Assembly (NCBI GenBank): GCA_002363155.1
Contig: DEWH01000030.1
Span: 3,731 to 67,730, forward strand
Reading direction: 5' to 3'
Source of the DNA: Ruminococcaceae bacterium UBA3215
Lineage (GTDB): Bacteria; Bacillota; Clostridia; Oscillospirales; Ruminococcaceae
DNA length: 64,000 nt
Shown here: positions 17,230-25,650 of the stretch, piece by piece
Layout: the number at the start of each line of letters is the position of its first letter
How positions within the stretch are numbered: position 1 is the stretch's first letter
Notes under the pieces: model-generated
What the model was told of the DNA's origin: nothing
What the model saw: the letters and a program-made list of their open reading frames with translations, nothing else
The model's database searches: none
Translations under genes and position numbers: made by a program

Positions 17230-18909
17230 ATGAACAATAATTTTATGATAATAGACGGCTCTCCCGTACCGATAGAGGGAGAGAAGAACCTGCTTGAACT
17301 CATACGCAAGGCAGGTATAGAAATGCCGACATTCTGTTACTACTCTGAGCTGTCAGTTTACGGTGCGTGCAGAATGTGTATGGTAGAAAATAAATGGGGC
17401 GGAATGGAAGCAGCTTGTTCGACCCCTCCGAAAGCAGGCATGGAGATAAAAACAAATACTCCCCGCCTGAGAAAATACCGCAAGATGATACTTGAATTGC
17501 TTCTTGCAAATCACTGCCGCGACTGCACGACCTGCGACAAAAACGGGAAATGCAAGCTTCAGGAGCTTGCAACGCGATTTGATGTTCACAGAGTAAGGTT
17601 CGACAACCCGAAAAGCGAACCCCTCATAGATGACAGCTCCCTTTCGATAACAAGAGACGCAAATAAATGTATTCTCTGCGGCGACTGTGTCAGAATGTGC
17701 AATGAGATACAGAATGTCGGAGCAATAGATTTTGCTTTCCGCGGAAGCAATATGAAGGTCGCGTGTGCGTTCAACAAGCCGATCGCGGAATCCAACTGCG
17801 TAGGCTGCGGTCAGTGCGCGGCAGTGTGTCCGACAGCGGCTATTGTTATCAAGGACGACGCGCATCTGCTCTGGCAGCAGCTTAACGATAATGATACGCT
17901 TGCAATAGCGCAGGTGGCTCCGGCTGTTCGTGTCGCAGTCGCAAAGGAATTCGGCTACAAGGGCGAGAATGTGATGGGCAAGATAACCGCCTGTCTGCAT
18001 CGCATCGGATTTGATCTTGTATTTGATACAGCGACCGGCGCGGATATGACAGTTATGGAAGAAGCGAATGAGTTTCTTGAACGACTTGAAAATGGCGGAC
18101 CGTTTCCGATGTTTACAAGCTGCTGTCCTGCATGGGTGAAGTATGCGGAGAACGAATATCCCGAGCTGCTGCCCAATATTTCTACTTGCCGCTCGCCTAT
18201 GCAGATGTTCGCGCCTGTTATCCATGAGCAGTACAAAAATTGTGGAAAGAAAGTGCTCAGCGTAGCTGTTATGCCATGCACGGCGAAGAAATTCGAGGCT
18301 GCAAGGGACGAATTCAAGGACGAAAACGGGAAACCGTATGTTGACATTGTTATCACAACGCAAGAGCTTATAAAAATGATAAAGCAAGCCGGTATAGTAT
18401 TTGAGGATATCGAGCCCGAAGCCATAGACCTTCCCTTCGGAACGATGACAGGCTCAGGAGTTATATTCGGAGTAACAGGCGGCGTAATGGAAGCTGTTAT
18501 ACGCCGTGTATCGGACGACAAGTCTATATCTGCGCTGCGTAATCTTGCATTTGAGGGAGTACGGGGATTTGGCGATATAAGAGAATTTGAACTGCCATTA
18601 AAGGACAGAACGCTGAAAGTTGCCGCGGTAAACGGTCTTGGAAATGTTGCAAAGATAGTTGAGCGTATAAAGTCCGGCGAGCATTTCGACCTAATAGAAG
18701 TCATGGCTTGTCCTAACGGCTGTATAGGCGGTGCAGGTCAACCGTTTGCGTCAACTCATGAGAAGCATAAACGCGGAGAAAATCTGTACAAAGCCGACAA
18801 GCTCTGCACACTGAAATTTTCTGAGGAAAACCCGCTGATGAAAGAGCTTTACAGCGGTATGTTAAAGGGCAGAGAGCATGAGCTGCTGCATGTGAACTAT
18901 GTAAAGTGA
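17230..18909 (+). CDS. hydA: Bifurcating [FeFe] hydrogenase catalytic subunit A
   Basis: A 559-residue catalytic subunit producing H2 at the H-cluster. Domains: N-terminal [2Fe-2S] (C36, C47, C50, C63); His-Cys [4Fe-4S] (H95, C99, C102, C108); two [4Fe-4S] (C147/150/153/157 and C190/193/196/200); then the H-domain with motifs TSCCPAW (C298, C299), MPCTAKKFE (C350) and MACPNGCIGGAGQP (C494, C498), and a small C-terminal subunit. Every known ligand is present. It lies 10 bp after hydB. The length is that of HydA in NADH-bifurcating complexes of Ruminococcus and Acetobacterium type. Confidence 0.96.
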   Translation: MNNNFMIIDGSPVPIEGEKNLLELIRKAGIEMPTFCYYSELSVYGACRMCMVENKWGGMEAACSTPPKAGMEIKTNTPRLRKYRKMILELLLANHCRDCTTCDKNGKCKLQELATRFDVHRVRFDNPKSEPLIDDSSLSITRDANKCILCGDCVRMCNEIQNVGAIDFAFRGSNMKVACAFNKPIAESNCVGCGQCAAVCPTAAIVIKDDAHLLWQQLNDNDTLAIAQVAPAVRVAVAKEFGYKGENVMGKITACLHRIGFDLVFDTATGADMTVMEEANEFLERLENGGPFPMFTSCCPAWVKYAENEYPELLPNISTCRSPMQMFAPVIHEQYKNCGKKVLSVAVMPCTAKKFEAARDEFKDENGKPYVDIVITTQELIKMIKQAGIVFEDIEPEAIDLPFGTMTGSGVIFGVTGGVMEAVIRRVSDDKSISALRNLAFEGVRGFGDIREFELPLKDRTLKVAAVNGLGNVAKIVERIKSGEHFDLIEVMACPNGCIGGAGQPFASTHEKHKRGENLYKADKLCTLKFSEENPLMKELYSGMLKGREHELLHVNYVK

Positions 18910-18934
18910 CAACCCCCAATAAACATATATATGC

Positions 18935-18977
18935 AAATCCCCGTCGGTCATCAGTGTTTGACCGGCGGGGATTTGTA
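18935..18977 (+). terminator. Terminator after hydA, between convergent operons
   Basis: AAATCCCCGTCGGTCA (18935-18950) pairs with TGACCGGCGGGGATTT (18959-18974) with one G-T wobble. The symmetry suggests it serves the converging adhE-kinase operon as well. Confidence 0.85.
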
Positions 18978-19005
18978 TTATGTATGAGAGTTTACATGGG
19001 AGGTA

Positions 19006-19755
19006 TCACATATAATCGGCAACGTGTATCCAGGAGTGAAGCAGCTTCTGTTCCTCCTCATTGCCCTTAACACTCTGAGAAGCAGCCACTATCGGCATCC
19101 ACGACTGAACATATTGTATAGCGGTATCACTCTTTTCACAGAATTTGTGCAGGTATTCCTTTGCCGTATCTTCATCGTGGTTAAGGCAGAACAGCAGATA
19201 AGTTCTTGCTGCATCAGCCGAAGCGTTACCCTGTGTGACGTGCGACCAATCGAGTATATAGTGCTCGCCGTTGTCCGCAATGACGACATTTGAAGGATTG
19301 AAGTCTCCGTGACATACCTTGTTGTGCGTCGGCATTCCTTCAAGTCTTGTGTGAAGGTCATATCTGGTGGTCGCGTCAAGCGAAGAACTGCTTATCTTCC
19401 TGTGCATTTTCTCTTTCAGCTTATTGAGCATCGGACAGGTCTTTGACAATATCTCAAGCTGGATATCAACGAGCTGTGAGATATATTCGCTTTTCTTATC
19501 TGGGTTTTCCTCTATAAGCTGTGAGAGTGTTCTGCCGTTTATAAATTCATAAACAATTGCCCATTTCCCCTCTACGGTCATTACCTCGATCACCTTCGGG
19601 ATATTAAGACCTGTTTCTTCGATACGGGCAAGGTTGAGTGCTTCGTTCAGGACATCAGCCTTTGAATGTTCGCTGTTGAACACCTTGATACAGCGATCTC
19701 CGTCGCGGTATATTGTTTTTGTGTTTCTTACTGCAATTATCCTGTCAAGGTTCAT
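19006..19755 (-). CDS. APH/choline-kinase-like phosphotransferase
   Basis: A 249-residue small-molecule kinase of the aminoglycoside-phosphotransferase fold. It shows the catalytic loop CHGDFNPSNVVI and the metal motif ILDWSH. The start at 19755 has AAAGGAGGGATT directly upstream, and it begins 14 bp after the adhE stop, so it is almost certainly cotranscribed with adhE. The substrate cannot be read from the sequence. Relatives phosphorylate aminoglycosides, choline, thiamine or sugars. Pairing with adhE is unusual and hints at a metabolic rather than resistance role. Confidence 0.85.
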   Translation of the reverse strand: MNLDRIIAVRNTKTIYRDGDRCIKVFNSEHSKADVLNEALNLARIEETGLNIPKVIEVMTVEGKWAIVYEFINGRTLSQLIEENPDKKSEYISQLVDIQLEILSKTCPMLNKLKEKMHRKISSSSLDATTRYDLHTRLEGMPTHNKVCHGDFNPSNVVIADNGEHYILDWSHVTQGNASADAARTYLLFCLNHDEDTAKEYLHKFCEKSDTAIQYVQSWMPIVAASQSVKGNEEEQKLLHSWIHVADYM

Positions 19756-19768
19756 AATAATCCCTCCT

Positions 19769-22402
19769 TTAATTTCTGGGCATTTCGACATCAGTGAAAG
19801 TCTTCCCGTAATATGCGTTCATATAGAGCTGCTTCAATTCGGAAACAAGCGGATATCTCGGATTTGCGCCGGTACACTGGTCATCAAATGCCTGAATGCT
19901 CATCTCATCGAGAGTTGCAAGAAAATCCTCCTCGGAAACGCCATAATCCGCTATTGTTTTCTTTATACCGATCTTCTCTTTCAGTTCCTCTATCGCTGCA
20001 ATGAGGTTTTCGAGCTTTTCCTCATCGGTCTTGCCGCCGAGCCCGAGAGCATCGGCGATCTGTGCGTATCTTGCAAGCGTATGCGGGTGATCGTACTGTG
20101 AGAATGTACCCATTTTTACGGGAGCCTCGGCTGCGTTGAAACGCAGCACATCGCAGATAACAAGCGCATTTGCGATACCGTGAGGTATGTGGTGGAACGC
20201 ACCGAGCTTATGTGCAAGGGAGTGGGAAACTCCGAGGAATGCGTTGGCGAAAGCCATACCTGCCATTGTGGCGGCGTTTGCCATATTTTCACGGGCTTCA
20301 ACGTCACTTCCGTCTTCATACGCACGCGGGAGGTATTCAAATATGGCCTTTAACGCTTGTATAGCAAGTCCGTCCGTGTAGCCTGTTGCCATTACCGAGG
20401 CATACGCTTCGAGCGCGTGTGTGACCGCGTCTATACCGGAAGCCGCTGTAAGTCCTTTAGGAGCTGTCATGTGCATATCTGTATCAATGATCGCCATATT
20501 TGGAAGCAGCTCATAATCGGCGAGCGGATATTTGCAGCCGTCGTCCTGATCGGTAATGACCGCGAACGGAGTGACCTCAGAGCCTGTACCCGCAGATGTC
20601 GGTATAGCCACGAAATACGCTTTTTCTCCCATTTTCGGGAACTTATAGACGCGCTTTCTTATGTCAATAAAGCGCATAGCCATATCCTTGAAATCAGCTT
20701 CGGGGTGTTCATACAGTACCCACATGATCTTCGCTGCATCCATGGCTGAACCGCCGCCGAGCGCAATTATAACATCGGGCTTGAATGATCTCATCTGTGC
20801 TGCGCCCGCTTCAGCGCTTGCAAGAGTTGGATCCGGCTCTACATCAAAGAATGTGGTATGTACGATCCCCATTGCATCAAGCTTATCGGTTATCGGTTTA
20901 GTGAAACCTGCACCGTACAGGAAGCTGTCCGTTACGATAAACGCGCGTTTTTTATTCATTTCGGCCTTAAGCTCATCAAGAGCCACAGGCAGACAACCCT
21001 TCTTTATGTACACCTTTTCGGGCGCTCTGAACCACAGCATATTTTCTCTCCTCTCTGCAACGGTCTTGATATTGAGCAGATGCTTTACGCCTACATTCTC
21101 ACTCACGCTGTTTCCTCCCCATGAGCCGCAGCCGAGGGTCAGCGAGGGAGTGAGCTTAAAGTTGTAAAGGTCACCGATACCACCGTGCGAGGAAGGCGTA
21201 TTTATAAGGATACGGCAGGTCTTCATTCTCGCTTCAAATTCATCGAGCTTTTCACCGCCTGTTGCTGTATTTATGTATATAGATGATGTGTGACCGAAGC
21301 CGCCGTCGGCTATAAGCTGCTCTGCCTTGCCAAATGCATCGTCAAGGTCCTTTGCACGATACATCGCAAGTACGGGCGAGAGCTTTTCGTGAGCAAATTC
21401 TTCGGAAATGTCAACGCTTTCGACCTCTCCTATAAGTATCTTCGTTCCGGCAGGAACAGTAACTCCTGCCAGCTCGGCTATCTTTGCGGCAGACTGACCG
21501 ACTATCTTTGCGTTCAGAGCACCGTTGATGATAATAGTATGACGTACTTTATCTATCTCATCGCCTTTGAGTAAATAGCAGCCCCTTGCCGTAAATTCGT
21601 TTCTGACAGCGTCATAGACTTTGTCGTGCACAATGACCGATTGCTCGGAAGCGCATATCATTCCGTTATCGAATGTTTTGGAATGGATTATCGAGTTTAC
21701 TGCAAGTACGATGTCAGCGGATTCATCTATTATTGCAGGAGTGTTTCCTGCACCTACACCGAGAGCAGGCTTGCCGCTTGAATATGCCGCCCTTACCATT
21801 CCGGGACCTCCGGTCGCAAGGATAATGTCCGCTTCTTTCATAACGAGATTTGTCATATCGAGGCTCGGAGTATCTATCCATGCGATTATGTCTTCCGGAG
21901 CACCAGCCTTGACAGCCGCTTCAAGCACTATTTTTGCAGCTTCTACCGTACATTTCTTAGCGCGTGGGTGAGGACTGAATATGATTCCGTTACGAGTCTT
22001 TAGGCATATCAAAGCCTTGAATATCGCGGTCGAGGTAGGGTTTGTGGTCGGTATGACAGCAGCGACAACACCGATAGGCTCAGCTATCTTTTTTGTTCCG
22101 TATGCCTTATCCTCCTCGATCACTCCACAAGTCTTTGTATAACGATATGCGTTATAGATATGCTCGGCTGCGTAGTTGTTCTTGATTACTTTGTCCTCGA
22201 CGACACCCATTCCGGTCTCTTCCACTGCAAGTTGTGCGAGCGGTATTCTTGCTTTGTTCGCTGCGGACGCGGCAGCAAGAAATATTTTGTCAACCTGCTC
22301 CTGTGTAAAGCTTGCGTAGATCTTCTGAGCGGCTCTTACGCGACCCAGAGCCGCTTCAAGCTGTTCAACGCTCTCGACCGGCTCATACTTTTTCTTTTCC
22401 AT
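19769..22402 (-). CDS. adhE: Bifunctional acetaldehyde-CoA / alcohol dehydrogenase
   Basis: An 877-residue fusion converting acetyl-CoA to acetaldehyde and then ethanol, using two NADH. The N-terminal half is a CoA-acylating aldehyde dehydrogenase with catalytic C250 (TFDNGMICASEQSV). The C-terminal half, from about residue 450, is an iron alcohol dehydrogenase with GGGSAMDAAKIMW and the metal region SHSLAHKLGAFHHIPHGIANA. It is full length for the family, which assembles into spirosomes. It is transcribed leftwards from a promoter carrying the TTGGTAATTCCC element (22477-22494), divergent from the LysR gene. Confidence 0.96.
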   Translation of the reverse strand: MEKKKYEPVESVEQLEAALGRVRAAQKIYASFTQEQVDKIFLAAASAANKARIPLAQLAVEETGMGVVEDKVIKNNYAAEHIYNAYRYTKTCGVIEEDKAYGTKKIAEPIGVVAAVIPTTNPTSTAIFKALICLKTRNGIIFSPHPRAKKCTVEAAKIVLEAAVKAGAPEDIIAWIDTPSLDMTNLVMKEADIILATGGPGMVRAAYSSGKPALGVGAGNTPAIIDESADIVLAVNSIIHSKTFDNGMICASEQSVIVHDKVYDAVRNEFTARGCYLLKGDEIDKVRHTIIINGALNAKIVGQSAAKIAELAGVTVPAGTKILIGEVESVDISEEFAHEKLSPVLAMYRAKDLDDAFGKAEQLIADGGFGHTSSIYINTATGGEKLDEFEARMKTCRILINTPSSHGGIGDLYNFKLTPSLTLGCGSWGGNSVSENVGVKHLLNIKTVAERRENMLWFRAPEKVYIKKGCLPVALDELKAEMNKKRAFIVTDSFLYGAGFTKPITDKLDAMGIVHTTFFDVEPDPTLASAEAGAAQMRSFKPDVIIALGGGSAMDAAKIMWVLYEHPEADFKDMAMRFIDIRKRVYKFPKMGEKAYFVAIPTSAGTGSEVTPFAVITDQDDGCKYPLADYELLPNMAIIDTDMHMTAPKGLTAASGIDAVTHALEAYASVMATGYTDGLAIQALKAIFEYLPRAYEDGSDVEARENMANAATMAGMAFANAFLGVSHSLAHKLGAFHHIPHGIANALVICDVLRFNAAEAPVKMGTFSQYDHPHTLARYAQIADALGLGGKTDEEKLENLIAAIEELKEKIGIKKTIADYGVSEEDFLATLDEMSIQAFDDQCTGANPRYPLVSELKQLYMNAYYGKTFTDVEMPRN

Positions 22403-22455
22403 TGGTTTTCCTCCGATTCCGATGCGGTAATAATTCCGATCTGAAATGATATTCT

Positions 22456-22494
22456 ATTATAACATACAATATAATAATTGGGAATTACCAATAT
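22456..22494 (-). promoter_or_regulatory. adhE promoter with regulator-like element at the -35
   Basis: On the minus strand TATAAT (22456-22461) lies 17 bp after TTCCCA (22479-22484). The -35 is poor but sits within ATTGGTAATTCCCAAT (22477-22494), a near-palindrome of ATTGG/CCAAT half sites. The same element occurs at the same place in the promoters at 23672 and 23889, which suggests one activator, most simply the adjacent LysR. Confidence 0.72.
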
Positions 22495-22613
22495 CGGATA
22501 TGAGCTATATATTTTATGCATATACAGCAAAAATGAAATTACGACCCCGACAAATATCGTTATTATATATGTGATATATAAAATTTATAATACGGAGAAT
22601 TTAATTTTCTTCG

Positions 22614-22642
22614 TTGACAGCGATATATAAAAATGATATAAT
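22614..22642 (+). promoter_or_regulatory. Promoter of the LysR gene
   Basis: TTGACA (22614-22619) and TATAAT (22637-22642) with a 17-bp spacer form a consensus sigma-A promoter. This region and the adhE promoter account for the 280-bp gap between the divergent genes. Confidence 0.85.
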
Positions 22643-22687
22643 ATATATGAGAATGTTAAAATATTATCAATATTTCAGAACCGGGTG

Positions 22688-23629
22688 ATGATCGTGAATT
22701 ATATTTATATGAGGTATGCGGTCGAGGTCGCAAATTCCGGCTCTATCAACAAGGCTGCCGAGATCCTGCACACGGCTCAGCCAAACCTGAGCAGAGCGAT
22801 AAAGGAGCTTGAAATGGATCTCGGAATGGAAATATTCAAACGCTCTGCAAAAGGTATGACGCTTACTCCGGAGGGAGAAGAGTTCGTCAGGTACGCTAAA
22901 AGAATTATTGAGCAGATGAATGATGTTGAGCGAATGTTCAAAGACCGCAAAGAACATACTCTGCGCTTTTCCTTGTGTGCGCCGAGAGCGTCGTATATAT
23001 CGACTGCTTTTGTCAAATTCACAAAGCGCATAGGCGATGTAAGTGCGGAAATATTTTACAAGGAAACCAATTCCTCACAAACTCTGAAAAATATATTATC
23101 ACAGGATTATAATCTTGGCATAATAAGGTATGCTGCCAACTATGATAAATATTATAAAGAATTTTTAAGTGAAAAAAGACTTCGATGCGAGCTTATTTCT
23201 GAATTCACCTATGTTCTTGCAATGAGTCAGAACAGCCCATTGCTGAAATATCCGGAGATCAGAATGGAGCATTTAAAGAATTATTTTGAAATTGCGCATT
23301 CGGACTTATATGTTCCCTCACTCCCTTCCGATGTAGTCATGCACGATGAGCTTTCATCTGAGATCAAAAGAAGAATATTTGTGTTTGAAAGAGGGAGTCA
23401 GCTCGAAGCACTCGCCGAGAATCCGGACACATTTATGTGGGTATCTCCTATATCCGATGCTACTCTTGACCGGTACGGACTTGTGCAGAGAAAATGCAGC
23501 GGAAATACTAAGCTGTATAAGGATATGCTCATATATCGCAGTGACTATCATCTTACCAAGCTTGACAGTGCCTTTGTGACCGAATTATGCGATTCAAAAA
23601 GAAAATATATCGACGGTTTCGGATATTGA
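22688..23629 (+). CDS. LysR-family transcriptional regulator
   Basis: A 313-residue LysR protein. The N-terminal HTH reads YMRYAVEVANSGSINKAAEILHTAQPNLSRAIKELEMDLGMEIFKRSAKGMTLTPEGEEF, followed by an effector-binding domain of normal length. The start is placed at the ATG 22688; a GTG three bases earlier is possible. It is divergent from adhE and upstream of an SDR gene. Elements resembling its likely target occur in the adhE, SDR and intervening promoters, so it probably controls alcohol/aldehyde or redox metabolism. The effector is unknown. Confidence 0.9.
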   Translation: MIVNYIYMRYAVEVANSGSINKAAEILHTAQPNLSRAIKELEMDLGMEIFKRSAKGMTLTPEGEEFVRYAKRIIEQMNDVERMFKDRKEHTLRFSLCAPRASYISTAFVKFTKRIGDVSAEIFYKETNSSQTLKNILSQDYNLGIIRYAANYDKYYKEFLSEKRLRCELISEFTYVLAMSQNSPLLKYPEIRMEHLKNYFEIAHSDLYVPSLPSDVVMHDELSSEIKRRIFVFERGSQLEALAENPDTFMWVSPISDATLDRYGLVQRKCSGNTKLYKDMLIYRSDYHLTKLDSAFVTELCDSKRKYIDGFGY

Positions 23630-23671
23630 TCACAGTCTATCCTATATATTTTTCGTAGCATTGTTATAACA

Positions 23672-23709
23672 ATTTGGTTATTCCCATTTTCATGAGACTG
23701 TGATACAAT
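23672..23709 (+). promoter_or_regulatory. Orphan promoter with the adhE-type -35 element
   Basis: ATTTGGTTATTCCCATTT (23672-23689) places TTCCCA (23681-23686) exactly 17 bp before TACAAT (23704-23709). The same geometry is seen at adhE and the SDR gene. The next gene is more than 250 bp away, so this promoter seems to drive a short transcript. Confidence 0.6.
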
Positions 23710-23715
23710 TATGTC

Positions 23716-23815
23716 AAGGGAACCAAAAGAACTTCACAACAGCCGCACAGCGTTGAAAGATTATTTGAATTTTCCTTATTAACAGCGGAGCCTTTTCCGG
23801 GCACCGCTGTTATTT
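23716..23815 (+). ncRNA. Candidate small RNA of about 100 nt
   Basis: Downstream of the orphan promoter a ~65-nt segment without an obvious reading frame leads into a hairpin, AACAGCGG (23781-23788) with CCGCTGTT (23804-23811), followed by ATTTTG. Promoter plus terminator delimit a possible regulated small RNA. The hairpin could instead simply be the terminator of the LysR gene. The whole 23630-23961 gap is taken up by this unit and the SDR promoter. Confidence 0.4.
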
Positions 23816-23888
23816 TGTGCTGTTTTCGGAAATATAGTTCCATAAGGGAATAATGCGGCTATATAATTTTTAAAATACACATATATTA

Positions 23889-23926
23889 ATTTGGTAATTC
23901 CGTATTGCCTTGGCGTATGGTATAAT
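23889..23926 (+). promoter_or_regulatory. SDR gene promoter with the adhE-type -35 element
   Basis: ATTTGGTAATTCCGTATT (23889-23906) places TTCCGT (23898-23903) 17 bp before TATAAT (23921-23926). The weak -35 overlapping the element suggests activator dependence. Confidence 0.7.
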
Positions 23927-23961
23927 AAAGATATTAAAAATTTTATTGGAGGTATCCACAA

Positions 23962-24735
23962 ATGAAGAACTATTTCGATCTTACCGGACAAGTCGCTGTA
24001 GTGACAGGCTGTTCAACCGGACTCGGTGTACAGATGGCTAAGGCTCTTGCGAGTCAGGGTGCTAAGATAGCAGCTCTTGCAAGAAGACAGAATCTGCTTG
24101 ATGAAGTTGCTGCCGATATTACCAAGGAGTTTGGTGTTGAAGCTGTTGGCATTTCCTGCGATATAACAAGCACCGAGAGCGTAGAATCTGCGATTAAGTC
24201 GGTCATGGACAAGTTCGGCAGAATTGATATCCTTATCAACAATGCCGGTACAGGCGCGGTTGCTCCCGCAGAGGAAATAACCGATGAACAGTTTACGAAT
24301 GAGCTTAATATCGACCTTCTCGGTTCCTTTAAAGTTGCACGCGAAGTAGCAAAACAGGCTATGCTCAAAGCAAAATACGGTCGTATCATCAATATCGCTT
24401 CGATGTACGGTCTTGTCGGCAATAAAATTGCTCCCTGCGCTCCGTATCATGCCGCAAAGGGAGGCGTTGTTAATATGACCCGCGCGCTCGCTGCTGAATG
24501 GGGCGATAAGGGAATAACAGTAAACGCTATCTGCCCGGGATATTTCTACACCCCTCTTACAGTTGATACCCTCAATTCGGAGTTCTTCCAGAATTACGCA
24601 AAGCAGATGATCCCGCTTGCAAGATACGGCAACGAAGGCGAGCTCGATACTGCGGCACTGTTCTTCTCTTCCAAGCTCAGTTCGTATGTAAACGGCACTG
24701 TCCTTCCTGTTGACGGCGGATATACAACAATGTAA
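23962..24735 (+). CDS. Short-chain dehydrogenase/reductase
   Basis: A 257-residue classical SDR. It has the cofactor motif TGCSTGLGVQMA, NNAGTGA, the catalytic S (NIASMYG) and YHAAK (PYHAAKGGVVNMTRA), and the C-terminal VDGGYTTM. The family reduces or oxidises hydroxyl/carbonyl groups with NAD(P). Closest look-alikes are gluconate 5-dehydrogenases and FabG-like enzymes, so the substrate is open. It has a GGAGG site and its own promoter with the LysR-type element, and ends at a terminator just before nfnA. Confidence 0.88.
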   Translation: MKNYFDLTGQVAVVTGCSTGLGVQMAKALASQGAKIAALARRQNLLDEVAADITKEFGVEAVGISCDITSTESVESAIKSVMDKFGRIDILINNAGTGAVAPAEEITDEQFTNELNIDLLGSFKVAREVAKQAMLKAKYGRIINIASMYGLVGNKIAPCAPYHAAKGGVVNMTRALAAEWGDKGITVNAICPGYFYTPLTVDTLNSEFFQNYAKQMIPLARYGNEGELDTAALFFSSKLSSYVNGTVLPVDGGYTTM

Positions 24736-24749
24736 TAAAGACGCACTTG

Positions 24750-24776
24750 GCGGCTGCGTACAATGCAGCCGCTTTT
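24750..24776 (+). terminator. Terminator/attenuator between the SDR gene and nfnA
   Basis: GCGGCTGC (24750-24757) pairs with GCAGCCGC (24765-24772), followed by TTTTG. It lies only 22 bp before the nfnA start, leaving no room for another promoter. Readthrough or regulated attenuation therefore probably sets nfnAB expression. Confidence 0.75.
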
Positions 24777-24797
24777 GTGCAGATAACGGAGAATAAA

Positions 24798-25649
24798 ATG
24801 TATAAAATAGCAACTAAAAAGGTGCTGAACCCGACGGTCATCCAGATGGAGATCGAATCTCCGCTGGTCGCTAAAAAGGCTGAACCGGGTCAGTTCATAA
24901 TCCTGCGCGTCGATGAAAACGGAGAGCGCATTCCGCTGACTGTTGCGGGAACGGATAAAGAAAACGATCTTGTCAAGATCATATTCCAAGTGGTAGGTGC
25001 AACTACCGAAAAGCTGAAACACAAAGAAGCCGGTGAGTACATTCAGGATTTCGTCGGACCGCTCGGTGTTGCGACACATACGGACGGGATAAAGAAAGTC
25101 TGTATCGTAGGCGGCGGCGTAGGCTGCGCAATAGCGATGCCCGTAGCGCAGAAATTCCATGCTCTCGGCGCCGAAGTGACAAGCATCATCGGATTCCGCA
25201 GCAAAGATCTGCTTATTCTTGAGGACGAGTTCAACGCCTGCTCGTCGAGACTGTTCGTAATGACAGATGACGGTTCTTACGGAAGACACGGAAATGTCTG
25301 CGTGCCGCTGAATGAAATGCTCGGTGCGGGTGAGAAGTTCGATGAGATAATAACTATCGGTCCACTGATAATGATGAAGTTTGTAGTTGAAGCTGCACGT
25401 CCGTACAATATTCCTGTGACAGCTTCAATGAATCCGATAATGATAGACGGAACAGGTATGTGCGGCGGCTGCCGCTTGACACTCGATCAGGACGGAAAGA
25501 AAGTAACGAAATTCGCCTGTGTTGATGGTCCTGATTTCAACGGTTATGAGATAGATTTCGATGAAGCGATGTCGCGCGGAAGAATGTATTCCGACTTTGA
25601 GCGTCATGCTTACGATGAAGCCTGCAATTTGTTCAAGGGGGTGTGCTGA
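24798..25649 (+). CDS. nfnA: NADH-dependent ferredoxin:NADP oxidoreductase, subunit A
   Basis: A 283-residue subunit of the bifurcating transhydrogenase NfnAB, which links NADPH with NADH and reduced ferredoxin. It has an FAD domain (ERIPLTVAGTD), a nucleotide motif (CIVGGGVGCAIAMPVA) and a C-terminal [2Fe-2S] site (DGTGMCGGCRL... FACVDGPDFNG). The frame opens at 24747, but the methionine at 24798 begins the conserved MYKIATKKVL and has a GGAG site. It is followed immediately by nfnB, with one base between stop and start. Confidence 0.92.
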   Translation: MYKIATKKVLNPTVIQMEIESPLVAKKAEPGQFIILRVDENGERIPLTVAGTDKENDLVKIIFQVVGATTEKLKHKEAGEYIQDFVGPLGVATHTDGIKKVCIVGGGVGCAIAMPVAQKFHALGAEVTSIIGFRSKDLLILEDEFNACSSRLFVMTDDGSYGRHGNVCVPLNEMLGAGEKFDEIITIGPLIMMKFVVEAARPYNIPVTASMNPIMIDGTGMCGGCRLTLDQDGKKVTKFACVDGPDFNGYEIDFDEAMSRGRMYSDFERHAYDEACNLFKGVC

Positions 25650-25650
25650 A

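Noticed and set aside
17353..18387. A 344-codon frame on the minus strand within hydA
   Set aside because: hydA carries all catalytic motifs in the plus frame. The minus frame is Arg/Cys/His-rich and has no start signals.
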